A DNA stretch of 64,000 bases from contig CM056738.1 in assembly GCA_029844215.1 (NCBI GenBank), positions 44,590,388-44,654,387 on the forward strand, read 5' to 3'. The DNA comes from Przewalskia tangutica. Its lineage: Eukaryota > Streptophyta > Magnoliopsida > Solanales > Solanaceae. The translations under genes were made by a program, and so were the position numbers. The notes beneath the pieces were generated by a model, which searched no databases, was not told the DNA's origin, and was given only the letters and a program-made list of their open reading frames with translations. Each line of letters begins with the position of its first letter. Within the stretch, counting starts at the first letter, position 1. Shown here in pieces: positions 36,606 to 48,065 of the stretch.

Positions 36606-37004
36606 TCTTCATTTGGGTATGTAGGGAGATGTAGCACTACGAACCATTCTCCCTCTACGACTTCCATATCAGCTCTGTTGAAAGCAACATGTATCATCTG
36701 CTGTAATGCATCCTCAACCAAGGGATTGAAACCATTAAAAATTTATGTATCATCTCTTATAATTGGCGAGGCTCTAATCTTTTCAATTGATTTCTTCCAC
36801 TTTCCTTCTTCTATACCAGTTGCAGGTCCTACTGTATTATTGTTAGCCACATGCTACTTCTCTTGTTCATACCCATCTTTGGTCTACTATAATTGTGCTT
36901 GCTTCTCATGTCCTTTCCTTTGAGCAGTCCCCTGCTGATCATGCCCACATAAACATGCTTGCACCATTTTAACTATATCATCTCTAATTATTTTCCAGCA
37001 GTAT

Positions 37005-38006
37005 TAGTAAAGTTTACCTGTGAATCCATCTGGTTCACCTACACTATCTGAATTAAGACCAAATACAACTTACTTTACTTCCCATGCCTCTGGGACTTCC
37101 TGAATTAATGGGTTCTGTCATTCACTGTCATCTTAGGGATATCCTTTAGACTATGAAAATTATTCGGGATATGATACTCTGAAAATTGGTCCGAGTAGAA
37201 TCTGATAGCCTCTTATATGACCTCATCTTCTGTATCCAGCCAATTCCCAAGTTGATTCTGAATCTTCTTTAATTGCAGCTTTTTCCTCTAAAATTTTCCT
37301 CCATAGCATAAAACTTAATCAGATCAACTTGCACTTTTTGCAATTTCTCTCTGTTGTTGCCAATAGGATTCTGTTCAAACTCCAATTCATAGACCTTAAC
37401 CACTTCTTCTAAAGTGGCAATCTGTTTGAATATATCACTATAAGTGTCTTTACTCTATGCAGCCAGAACTTTGCTGACTTTTTTAATTTTATTTTGCACT
37501 GTATAAAAAGGATCCTTTCCAAAATTGTCTGTCCAGTTTTGCCTCACAATATTAAAAAAAAGATTCATGTTCCACCCAAAAGTTGAGAAATTTGAATGAT
37601 CTCTTGATTACTCTGTTGTCTTACTTATAAGAGAGTATAAGAAGGGCATGGTCAGGCCTTGCTTAATCAAATGCTCCACCTCCAAGTTAGAAAATTTTCC
37701 CAACAATAATTGATTACTCTAACATATATCTAGCCTTTTAAAGATATAAGCTTCATCAGATCTCCCATTCCACCATGTGTTATCAGAAAAACCCAAGTCA
37801 GTAAGTTGACAAACATTAAGGCACACTTCTAAATACTTCAATCTCCCCAAATAATACAAGCATTCCTTCCAGTTTTTCAAAATCATCCAATATGACATTG
37901 AATTCCCCCCATCAAGCAACCAGGGAATTTGAAATTGCCCAGATAATTCAAACAAGTTCTCCCACAGTTCTTTCCTAGTGTTCTTGTCATTACTGATATA
38001 TATCAA
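37005..38006 (-). pseudogene. LINE endonuclease C-terminal half and linker, C unit 2
   Basis: Duplicate of 30480-31476. A small cluster of substitutions (about 37880-37985, GQFQIPWLLDG versus GKIQIPWLLDG) is the clearest ordinary sequence divergence between the two internal units. The catalytic GDFN motif is lost in both. Confidence 0.8.
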
Positions 38007-38560
38007 TGATACACAGATTTCATGAGGTCCACTTGGGTCAATTTTACTGTCAGACCTTGATCAGTATCCGTTAACACTTCTACTTGAAATTCATCTTGAA
38101 CAAACACACCCATATCTTCTCATTACTGTTGCACCAAGCTGTACACATTCCTATCCATTGTTTGTACATATCTATATGTCTAATATGTTGGAAAGGCTAC
38201 ATCAAGGCTAAAAAATTAAAATGCTTCTTCTTGTACATCATAAGAACTTCTCTCATAATCTCAAACTTTTTTTTTAAAATACTACTGCCTTCTGGCGTAT
38301 CCGTTTTGATAGAAGTTACTCATTTATTTACTACAAATTTGGATTAACCAAAGTCTTTTTGGCAACCGGCGTTAACGAAACTAAGATAAGGAATGAGTTG
38401 AACTCGAATTCTTAAGACTCAGTAGAGCACGATTTATAAGATGAAAGAATGAAAACCATCCCTAAATGTCAGGCAGCCTCCTGTTTATAAGTAGGGTGCA
38501 CAACATACCCATAATCAAGACTCTACTAGACACGGCTTGTAGACTCCCTAGGACAGACAT

Positions 38561-38572
38561 GCTCTGATACCA
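38561..38572 (-). other. Primer binding site, C unit 2 (initiator-Met tRNA)
   Basis: TGGTATCAGAGC on the minus strand, four bases from the right LTR. As this LTR is the 5' one, this is the site that would prime replication of the array. Confidence 0.9.
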
Positions 38573-38576
38573 AGTT

Positions 38577-40740
38577 TGTCACGACCCAAACTAAAGGGCC
38601 GCGATGGGCACCCGAATCCCACCTACCGGGTACCGCTAATCAACGCAATTAACACATAACTATAAATACACACAGACTAAGCCGAAAAGGGTATGAAAGC
38701 TTTTAACCAGAAAATTGATTTATACATATATATACTCATGCCAAGACCGACGAGACCATACAAAACTACTATACACAGGACACCTGTTACAAGCCTCTAT
38801 AGAGTACAACATCAACAGGTCGGGACAAGGCCCCGCCATACCCATACAGACACACAAAAATGTAACGTACCAAAGTTGCACCGACACTCCGAAAAGAGAG
38901 GAGTGCTCCCAAAAGTCCGTTGAACTCCGCAACCTATTCACGTGGACCCTCGTCCTGCCTGTGCGAACCTGCGGGCATGAAACGCAGCGTCCCCAACAAA
39001 GGAAACGTCAGTACGAATGATGTACTGAGTATGTCAGGCATAAGAAATAATATCATAACACGAGTATAGCAACAACTGAAACAGAAACAACTGCCAACAA
39101 TACTTACCTCTGACACTCCAATACATATGTCTAAATGGTATGCAATGCAAATTCAGTATACTGATGGCCACACAGACGCCTTTCTTTTCATAAGAGCCTC
39201 TATGGGCATAATATACATAACTGTCATGCATGATGCACATGCGGTATACTAACGTCCACACAGGAATCCTATCCATAACCGCCACACAGGCATTCGGTTG
39301 TATCATATAAGCCACACAGGCTTTAACATTATCATATCGTCTTGGCCACACAGACATCCATTTTGACCATACAGGCTTGTGGCCTCTAGGGCTCTTTTTT
39401 GATAATTTGTACCAGCTGCAGGTGATGTGCGTATATAATGTCTTTCCCTCTTTTTCCATATCCCTTACATATATATTATATACAGTAGTGTGCATAGCAC
39501 AAGTGGTCCAGTGTAACATATGAATACAATGCAAATGAAATGCATGAATGGTAATACCATGTTTCAATTTCAACGGGTGACATATTACCTGTGATGACAC
39601 TGTGAATCTCATTATCATTTTTTTCATATGCCTCTTTTAAGGACTTAGACACAATTTAGACATGCTTTCAGCATAGGAATCAATAACATAATTATTCTTA
39701 ATTTCTAGGAGTAGAGTAAATTATGAAACAATACCACGGTTATATTTCATAATATGGAGCATGCCAAAAGAAAGAAATAATTTTCCTTCACATACCTCAA
39801 TACGTGGAAAAGTCCTTAACCAACCTAAGAACTTGGTCGAGCATAAGACTGGATCGCAGAAAGGAAAAGGAGTAAATTTGTTTTTCCAAATACCCGAGGA
39901 AGAATAAGCTTTTATGGGGTAAACTTGCATTAGACACAGCAGAGATCAAATCTCTTCATAACCTCTACAATCACTAGTAGTTTGGCTGCCAAGTTTTGAA
40001 TAATCAGAAATTACACCTTGATTCATGAGATGTTCGACATCTTTCAGTTACTTGTTGACTATACTTTGGGTGACTGCTTTTTGTATCCTTGACTGTTCTC
40101 TGCTATACAACTAAAGGATACCAACATATTCACTATACCATTATGTGATAGATTTTTACCCAAATATTCCTAATGGGTGTAACTGCAAACACACTTGGAA
40201 AATAAATGAATTGGACTGAAGAATCCTTCTTAAAAGACAAAATGAACGTCAAATATGATTCCCCTAACTCACTCATTAACTCACATTAATAGCTTTCATT
40301 ATTCTGTCCCCCACTCACTGAACCCACAAGCTGCCACGAAGTGTTGTATTAACTTAGTCACCAATTGCTTCTTCAAGGGTTGCCACTTAATAAATCTCCT
40401 ACTTGTTCCCCATTAAAATAATCCATTCCGCAATAAATCAATCACACATAATTAACTCTGAATCTCACTTTATTTAAAATCTAAAAAACTCATAAGACAT
40501 TCGTATACTCGATGTCATAATTTGTAATATGACATTAGTCTATACCTCTTTGGAGATATACAATTATTATTATTAATCATTATCGTCACACTTGTTGCAT
40601 CCAAAATTATTTCGGGATCGCATTTCTGTATACTAATTTTCTTATTAGCATACGTAAATATAATAAAAACTTTACAACACTCGGATCTATTTTCTTCGTT
40701 TACATGCTCAAATTTTTGTCAAAAATTACGAGTCGTTACA
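38577..40740 (-). repeat. Element C LTR, right copy (5' LTR)
   Basis: Same termini as the other two. The outermost 75 or so bases (from about 40666) carry roughly nine substitutions relative to both other LTRs, while the rest matches. A 197-codon open frame on the minus strand (39034-39627) is LTR sequence with no known motif; it is interrupted in the left copy. Confidence 0.92.
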
Positions 40741-40745
40741 TATAG
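40741..40745. repeat. Target site duplication of element C, right
   Basis: TATAG, matching 25493-25497. Confidence 0.9.
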
Positions 40746-41116
40746 ATCATTACTATATGGAAAAGTCTAAAAGAATGTTTATACTGGTTGATGGAAAGGT
40801 ACCTCACACTCATACATTTCATTCATTCACACGCATTATATTCATGAGAATTACACTTGATTTGGAATTGTTAACATGATAAGGTGAATTCATATTGGTT
40901 GTACTTCCATGATTCTGAGTTGATTTAGGTATTGAACCATATATGTGATTGAATGTGACTTACGTGATATATTAAATTGTGTAGATTTGGATTATATGTG
41001 TGTCAACTTGGTATTTATGTATGTTACATGTATTCCATCATTGTCGGCCTATGATGTTTTTAGGGGTACGCTGTGTACGTATACTACACTTATTGCATTC
41101 TTTTTTGGATGCAGAT
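40746..41116 (+). repeat. 3' LTR of gypsy D, piece 2 of 3
   Basis: This is the single-copy stretch between elements C and B. It joins piece 1 after removing one TATAG, and piece 3 after removing one CAGAT. The bases 41112-41116 are CAGAT. No gene. Confidence 0.8.
41112..41116. repeat. Target site duplication of element B, left
   Basis: CAGAT precedes the TGATGCGCG terminus and recurs at 58311-58315 after the CCGATCA terminus. Confidence 0.88.
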
Positions 41117-42457
41117 TGATGCGCGAAAAGATGCATACATTTTAACGCAAGTGCACGTTATCGTGACAAGTAATATAGTCTTGGTAAGACCGAATATCGT
41201 CCACAAGGATTAGGGTTCAAGTACCAACTATCTATCTTTTGGTATCTATTTGGTAATCGATATTTGATTTTGTGGTTTATAACTAATAATTATAAAAGCT
41301 AATTAACTATAGGTTTACTTCAGTTGTGATGGGAATATGGCTTCCATGTCTCCTCAACTATCCGCTTATGTTATTTATCAATGCAATGAATTATGGTTTT
41401 CTTCTCTCAGAGCTAGCAGGTTTACGAAATCGTTTTATATTCCCGTTAAAGATATATAAACACTCAACCTCAGTATTGCACCTTTCTACCTTTCGGTGAT
41501 AAGGATAACTCTATAGGAGGATTAAGAACAAAAACCTAGTTAACCGTCACGCACCATGCGTAAAATTAGGGTTGTTAAGCCTCTCATTAACGCTACATAA
41601 ATAATTGAGGTATTTTCATCCCCAATCCAAAATATGTCTACCCAACTTACATCATATTCACAACCTCCTCCTTTCGAAGTTTGATTAGAAATCATATAAT
41701 GATAATTAGTTGTCAATTAATTACCAAGCATTCAAAGCAATTATTGGATAAATCTCAACAAGAAGAAGAATAACCATAGACATGCATTAATTCATAACAT
41801 AAGTTTCTAGTGAATCAACATGGAAAGTTTATAAAAGAATTAGTTCCTAGCCATTGACATGATAAGAACTAATTCAAGGTTCATCATACAAATCTGACAT
41901 AAAAGAAAGAAAAGAAAGGAAAATTACTAAGTTTAGGGTCTCCAATCTTCAATCCACGAAAACCTTGTGTGGTGCACGAACGGGAACCCTTAAAACTGCC
42001 TAGGTTCTCCTTTTATAGTGAAAACCGCCTAACTTTTCCTCGCAGCTCGCCCGTAAAATCGTCTAAAACTCGATTTTTCCCGCATCGGGCGCCGCGACCT
42101 TTCTATCGGCGCCAGCGTGCGGAACTTCTACGATGCCGGGTGATTTGGCGCCGCGCTCGACCGCTCTGGCATGCATGGCGCTGGATCCTCTGCAGCCTCT
42201 TCGATGATTAGGCGCCGCGCCCGCTTCGATCGGCAGGCGCGCGCGCCGTCCTGCCGCCTGCTCGCCAATTTCTCTGTTTTCAAGCTCCGGAACTTCCACT
42301 TTTGCCCTCTTTTAGCTCCTTTTCCGTCATTTGGCCATTTTAACCACTTTGACTCAAAAGAAAGAAATACTATCCTAATACGACACTTATTTGTACAAAA
42401 AGGGACAAAAGTTTAACTAAAAATGACTCAAAAAGTGTATATAAAATACACCGATCA
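41117..42457 (-). repeat. Element B left LTR (3' LTR)
   Basis: TGATGCGCG...ACCGATCA, 1341 bases. A GC-rich block at 42060-42260 with repeated GGCGCC/GCGCCGCG differs strongly from the right LTR, while flanking AT-rich parts are almost identical. Confidence 0.9.
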
Positions 42458-42474
42458 AATACCCCCAAACTTAA
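42458..42474 (-). other. Polypurine tract of element B
   Basis: The minus strand reads TTAAGTTTGGGGGTATT against the LTR start TGATCGG. The 13-base core TAAGTTTGGGGGT recurs inside the element at 42984-42996 and 43573-43585. Confidence 0.75.
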
Positions 42475-43653
42475 CCTTTGCTCGCCCTCGAGCAAAGATA
42501 GAAAGAAAGAAATAAAAGACTCAAAGAAACGAAAATAAAAGACTCACTGACATTGATCACTTTTGCTGCATTGATGTTATCTAGAAAAACATGAAGGTTA
42601 GCAGAATAATATGCAGGAACATATAGCATGAATTTTTAGCACACTAAACACTTTAAGTTAGATATTTCGCAAACTCATTTTTTATCATGCTTAATGGAAG
42701 TCAACTTACTGAATCATGCATATAAATTCAAAAATCCTATGACATTTTTACTTGCTATTCTCCACTAATCTTGGATATGCATAAAAGAGATCTTCAGGAC
42801 TTTAAGGGTTGTAATGTAGGCTTAGGTATATGTAGGTAAAAATAGGCATTTTAGGCTCATTCTGTGTACCATAAGCTCTTTAGCTTTTCCATTTTTCTCT
42901 TTTCTTTTGGTTCTTTTCTTCACTTCAATTCTATCTTTTCCCTCTTTTGTTTTGGGAGAGTGAAGAGTATTTTAATAACAAGCACCCCCAAACTTAGGTT
43001 TTTGCCTATTTCTTATTACTCTTTTATTGGGGTGCAACAAGCTTGTTCACTCTTTTTGTCTCTTTTTTAACACAATTTATTCCACTACTTCATATTTTTA
43101 CTTATGGCACAATTTGTGGGAATATAGGGTGTCAAAGAAGAAGTTTCAATTTTTAGGCTCAATGGGGCTGACTAGGGATACTTTTAAAGTCCGGGATAGA
43201 AAAGAGTGGTAAGAATTAGCTATCAAAGAAATGTCTGAGTCATCTCCCTAACATGCATATCTTAACTATTTCGCCTCAAATAGCAAGCAATCATAACACA
43301 TACTCATTCATCATTTAGTATGCATAATCTAAGCAAGAAACTCCAAATAGACAGATTTTGTGAGTTTTTGGCATATCTAACCTAGGTGTTTAGATAGTTG
43401 CTTCAATTCCATTACATTATTCCACCTTACTTCACTAGGTGTTTCTAGCAACTACATCATACATGATCTTTGACAGGCAATTATGACTCAAAAGAAAAAA
43501 ATTTGGTGACTCAAAATAAACACAAAACAATTAAAAAGACTTAAATAAAACATAACAAGACACAATTAAAACACCCCCAAACTTAATCACACATTTTTCC
43601 CAATGTGTGTAGACTCAAAGACAATAAAAGAAATAAGACGCTTACAGACTTGG
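42475..43653. other. Element B internal non-coding region
   Basis: About 1.2 kb between the purine tract and the first coding remnant. It is AT-rich with two further purine-tract-like words and no reading frame with a known motif on either strand. Confidence 0.5.
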
Positions 43654-44421
43654 CTAAAATGGTGGTGGTGGCGGTGGCATGGAATAGTGCATGGACCACT
43701 GGTTGAACAAGGAGCTCATCTCGTTGATTTGCTGCCTCGTTTCTTGTTGTCCTTGTATCACTGTGTCCAAACTCTGCATCATCCTCATCTGATTTTGGAG
43801 TAGCTGCTCCATCATGGGCACTGAAGGTTCTGCTTCTATGGTTGGCTGGTGGCTAGGTCCTGCCGCATATTGAGCCTCTATTTCAGGCTCATCTTCGTTC
43901 ATTGCGGCCTCTGCTGTTGCTGCTGCAGGTGGTTGTGCTCTTCTTCTTGCTGCTGGGGGGCTTGGGTCTGGGAAAGAGTGCACTATCCCATAGGATACAG
44001 GCAGTTGGTTCTTCTCATGAGTGTCAGTGGGTAGGGTTGGGACCCCATTGGTGGCACATAGGGCTGTAATGAGTGAGCCATGTCCCAACCCACCTGTTGT
44101 TACCAACCGGTTGGTCTCTTCAATACTTAGCACTATCTCCTTCCCCACATCAATCGTCTGCCCTTTCATAATTCCATATATCAGCTTGATCCTATCTTCT
44201 GGCACTCTGGTGAAGTGCGTGGATGGAATCATGCGGGCGCTGACGAAATATAGCCAACCCTTGGTTGCTGTGTTGAATCGCACCGCCGTGCTCTTGACCC
44301 ATTTCTGCAATATCAAATGCAGCCGGGGTAGAAGCGTATGCGACGGCATTTCAGTTGATGTTGTTGGTGCTCCTAGACCATGTTCTGAAATGGTTTCAAT
44401 CACTACTTTCTTCAACATCAA
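43654..44421 (-). pseudogene. Element B ORF, plant transposon-type domain, C-terminal part
   Basis: A 255-codon open frame: HTLLPRLHLILQKWVKS, GWLYFVSARMIPSTHFTRV, DRIKLIYGIMKGQTIDVG, then a proline/alanine-rich middle (PSPPAARRRAQPPAAA) and a Gln/Met-rich, probably coiled-coil stretch (MRMMQSLDTVIQGQQETR). It ends in a run of prolines. The first part resembles the 'putative plant transposon protein' domain common in gypsy-derived non-autonomous elements; its function is unknown. It overlaps the next entry in another frame, so the two were probably one protein split by a frameshift near 44400-44420. Confidence 0.6.
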
Positions 44422-44743
44422 CCGTCCTCAATTGTGCATTTACATTTTCTGCTGTCACAGGCACATAATTTCCCCTTACAAAGCATCCCCTTTCCACCTT
44501 CTCTGGAAGATTAGCATAAAATTCACGCACCATTACTGTGTTTATTGGTGCTAACCCTTCCTGTTTTACAAATCTTTTCCACCCCCTCATCTCAATCATC
44601 GCCCGAATGGGCTCATAGACATATCCCTCCTCAAGTGCACCCCGTTGGTAATCCATTCCCCTTTCAGGGATTAAAGGTCTTGTACTAAGCTTTTTGTATC
44701 TTTGGAAGGCTTGGTAGCTCACAAACCTAGTATCATCAGACAT
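44396..44743 (-). pseudogene. Element B ORF, plant transposon-type domain, N-terminal part
   Basis: A 116-codon frame starting MSDDTRFVSYQAFQRYKK, with YVYEPIRAMIEMRGWKRFV, NTVMVREFYANLP and CFVRGNYVPVTAENVNAQL. The order 'W..FV... VREFYANL ...VRG..V..T...IN' is the typical beginning of the plant transposon-protein domain. It ends with DVEESSD at a stop, while the next part continues in another frame. Confidence 0.65.
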
Positions 44744-45877
44744 GGGTCAAAGTGGATGTGGAGGCTCTTCTCTTTCTGGTGGACATGTTTAAAACAGTTT
44801 CTGCAGCTTATAACTTATTTAGCACAAATGTTTCCCAACACAATCAACAATCTAGCAGCTAACACACAAACACCCCAAACTTCAACTCTACTACCCAATA
44901 CCCACACCCTTCTTGTCTACTCCTCCTCTAAACTCCACAACCAATTTTTTTAGCACCCCAACTACTTCAACACTACAATACTCCTTCAAACTACTACCTC
45001 CTGTGACTACAGTAAAGATCTCAAGAACAGACAAAGATTACCTTTTTATGGTGTTCTTCAAGGTGTTCTTGCTTCTAATGGTGATTTGAGGCAATGGAAT
45101 GGGGTTTTTGTTGGTTGAGATGGCTGAGGGTTTTAGGAATTTAAGAGTTTTGGTTGTGGTTGGGTTTGATTTGTGGAGGATTTGTGGGTAAATTGTGGAT
45201 TTTCGTGGGTTTTTGGAGAAGAGGTTAGGTTTTGGTTTTTGGAATTGGGGAAAATCTGATTTCTGGGCGTCTTTTAATTTCTGGATTTCCGCTTCGGCGC
45301 CGCGGCGCCCAATGTTCTCTACTCCTTCGAATTTACGTGCGCGCTCATACTTAGCCATGGCTAGACTTGGCAATTTTTCTGGAATTCTGCCTCCGCGGCC
45401 GTGCTCCTGGTCGCCGCGGCGCTTAAACTTTAGCACCTTTTCGCTTTTCGCGCCGCGCCGCTTCCCAGCCGCGCTACCCGCTTTTCTGAAATCACGCTTT
45501 TCTTCAGTTTTTCGCCCTTCAGTTTATTGGCCTATACCTGTCAATCACAACACATACACAAGAACCCAAGACTGTGAGATTGTTCTAGACAAAATAAAAT
45601 AAACTAAAGACAGAAATTAAAATAACATAATTGAAAACGTTGGGTTGCCTCCCAACAAGCGTTGTCTTTAACGTCTTTTAGCCGGACGCAATTAACCGGT
45701 ACAAGTGCCCATTGGATCCTTCTGCGAACCGCTTGCAATCCGCAGATTTATTGTTGTAGGTCTCAATTTCCCTACAACCATTTGTTCAAACAAGGGCCTT
45801 AAAAATACAATTATCCCCCAAGTACACAAAACATGTTTGTCTTTTAGGCTTTCTATAATGTAGGAATCCGTGAACTT
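44744..45877. other. Element B internal spacer
   Basis: There is no supported gene. A GC-rich block at 45290-45480 repeats GCGCCGCG words similar to those of the B and A LTRs. A 132-codon minus frame (45038-45436) is rich in Lys, Pro and Asn without a recognisable domain. TGGGAGGCAACCC (45652-45640 on the minus strand) resembles the gene-junction words of Athila-type elements, which is weak evidence. Confidence 0.4.
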
Positions 45878-46318
45878 CTATACATCTCTCAACTCTAGGG
45901 GGTACCCTTGATGGTGTGGACTTCCTAATTGGGGATCAACAGTGATAGCTGGTGGTGTTTCTTCGGTAATAGGTGCAAGAAAAAGAATTTCCACAGAATC
46001 CAAGAAGGTGAATAATTGGATTTCTGCAATCTTTTCCTTCTCTACACTAACTATCTCACCAGATTCCTCAATAGTTGGGTGTGGTTCAGGCTCCTCAATT
46101 TGTTGTTCACTGTTCAAAATGACTGCGAGTTCTCCTATTTGCAGTTCCAGCTTCTTCATGGCCAATCTCGTTTCGTCCATGAACTGAGTTTGATACCTAG
46201 CGAAACTGAGTATGGCTTCTCGTAACTCCTCCCTCTCTTCCTGTAGGGTTGGAGCTTCATCATATTGACAGTAGTAATTCATGTCTTCAGGATCCCTGAG
46301 ATGCATCAAAACCAACAA
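45878..46318 (-). pseudogene. Element B gag-like remnant
   Basis: A 146-codon frame. After MNYYCQYDEAPTL come LREAILSFARYQTQFMDET and LAMKKLELQIGELAVILN. The pattern of a helix ending 'FM.ET...N..LE.QIG.LA' is characteristic of the C-terminal end of Athila/Tat gag, which then runs into an acidic linker (EEPEPHPTIEESGE). The major gag homology upstream is missing. It sits 150 bases downstream of the primer site, as a gag ORF should. Confidence 0.6.
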
Positions 46319-46474
46319 CGGATCACGGCACCCTTGTTTTCACACAATAAATACATAAATCGAAAAAAAAGTAAAAAAAAAATAAAAATAAAAATAAAAA
46401 GAAAAATAACAAAGAATAAAAAAAACCAAATTAGAAATTAAAAATAGGTAAAATTGATATTGAACTATGCCTAA

Positions 46475-46492
46475 TCCCCGGCAACGGCGCCA
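46475..46492 (-). other. Primer binding site of element B (tRNA-Asp)
   Basis: The plus strand reads TCCCCGGCAACGGCGCCA, equal to the 3' end of plant tRNA-Asp including CCA. It lies six bases from the LTR, so reverse transcription runs on the minus-strand element. Confidence 0.85.
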
Positions 46493-46498
46493 AAAACT

Positions 46499-46969
46499 TG
46501 ATGCGCGAAAAGATGCACACACTTTAACCAAGTGCACGTTATCGTGACAAGTAATATAGTCTTGGTAAGACCGAATATCGTCCACAAGGATTAGGGTTCA
46601 AGTACCAACTATCTATCTTTTGGTATCTATTTGGTAATCGATATTTGATTTTGTGGTTTATAACTAATAATTATAAAAGCTAATTAACTATAGGTTTACT
46701 TCAGTTGTGATGGGAATAGGGCTTCCATGTCTCCTCAACTATCCGCTTATGTTATTTATCAATGCAATGAATTATGGTTTTCTTCTCTCGGAGCTAGCAG
46801 GTTTACGAAATCGTTTTATATTCCCGTTAAGGATATATAAACACTCAACCCCAGTATTGCACCTTTCTACCTTTCGGTGATAAGGATAACTCTATAGGAG
46901 GATTAAGAACAAAAACCTAGTTAACCGTCACGCACCATGCGTAAAATTAGGGTTGTTAAGCCTCTCATT
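46499..46969 (-). repeat. Element B right LTR (5' LTR), piece 1
   Basis: Nearly identical to 41117-41588. It is broken after CTCATT by element A and continues at 57449. Confidence 0.9.
46965..46969. repeat. Target site duplication of element A, left
   Basis: TCATT, repeated at 57444-57448; the uninterrupted left LTR of B has CTCATTAACG once at this place. Confidence 0.93.
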
Positions 46970-47764
46970 TGTCACGACCCGACCCCGGGGCCGCGACTAG
47001 TACCCTACTGGGGTACCCTGTCAGGTATATGTCAGAGAATAGCAGCGGAACATAACACAACACATAACATCATAAAAAGGGGAATACATATCTGGCCAGC
47101 CGATAAGGCTGCCTTCCATAAACATACTTAACCAACGTATTTATAATACAACTGGTTCTTATAGCCCAAAACACATAGGTGGCCATGCACTTAAAGATAA
47201 CAATCGTATGGACAGGGCCCCGCCATACCCCTGAATGTACAAAATACCTATAGCATCAGGGAAATATCCGTACCAATAAATAAGCTTCCGGAGGAATGGA
47301 GCTTCTGACACCGGAATAGTGATCCTAAGAACGAGGATCCTCAATCTGCTTATCCTTACCCGCGGCATGAACGCAGCCCCCGGGGAAGGGGGTCAGTACA
47401 CAATATGTACCAAGTACGTAAAGCTGGGAAAAATACTGTAATATGATATCATAAGTCTAAAAGCAAGCTGGAGTCATGAAAGACGATAAAATATCTTTTA
47501 TTGTGCCTTACTAACAATGAGAGTGGCAAGTATATACGTATAATACTGCATAAAGTAGGAGGCTCATGATCAAAACAGGGTACCTCTCCCGTAGTATCAA
47601 TAAAACCATCCTACTCCTGGGACTATTTCACCCGCATGGGTCCTGTGGACCAAGATGGTACTCCACGATCGGCCGTACCACGCCGCACGGGACTATTTCA
47701 CCCGCATAAGCCCATAAGGACTCGCATGAGGTATTCCTCGCATCACGGGTAGCAAATCCACTAA

Positions 47765-48065
47765 CATTGGTATAACGATCTGGGGACTTTCCTCGATATA
47801 CTCTACCCCGCGGATGGTATAACGATCTGGGGTCAGACTCGATATACTCTTACACTGGAGCAGATGGTATAACGATCTTGGGGCTTGCCCCTCAGATATA
47901 CTCTTATACTGGTGCAGATGGTATAACGATCTTTGATCTGCCCCTCAGATATACTCTTACACTGGAGAAGGTGGTATGACGATCTTGGGGCTTGCCCCTC
48001 AGACATACTCTTACCCTGGAGAAGGTGGTATAACGATCTTGGGGCTTACCCCTCAGATATACTCT
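47765..48065. repeat. Tandem array of about 54 bp, six units, in the A left LTR
   Basis: Each unit contains GGTATAACGATC, a GGGGCTTGCCCC-type inverted repeat and AGATATACTCTTA. One unit has GGTATGACGATC. The same array, with altered bases, lies at 55448-55738. Confidence 0.85.

Larger units (their letters stand above)
25498..40740 (-). mobile_element. Element C: three-LTR tandem retrotransposon with LINE-derived interior
   Basis: Structure: LTR (25498-27678), internal (27679-32045), LTR (32046-34197), internal (34198-38576), LTR (38577-40740). Only the outer ends carry the TATAG target duplication, so the array behaves as one insertion in the D LTR. Minus orientation is shown by the initiator-Met tRNA primer sites beside the right side of each internal domain and purine tracts beside the left side. 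No gag, protease, integrase or LTR-type RT was found inside; each 4.37 kb interior holds LINE endonuclease, RT and zinc-binding remnants on the same strand. This makes it a large non-autonomous (LARD-like) element dependent on enzymes from elsewhere. The two units are almost identical, implying recent duplication or a duplicated assembly. Confidence 0.9.

Noticed and set aside
39034..39627. 197-codon open frame on the minus strand
   Set aside because: It lies wholly in the C LTR, is shortened or broken in the other two LTR copies, and has no recognisable domain.
44021..44554. 177-codon plus-strand open frame
   Set aside because: It is the antisense shadow of the element B open frames, which show domain-like composition on the minus strand.
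47765..48065. CRISPR-like regular repeats
   Set aside because: The repeats are contiguous imperfect units without unique spacers, inside a plant LTR, and duplicated in the partner LTR.
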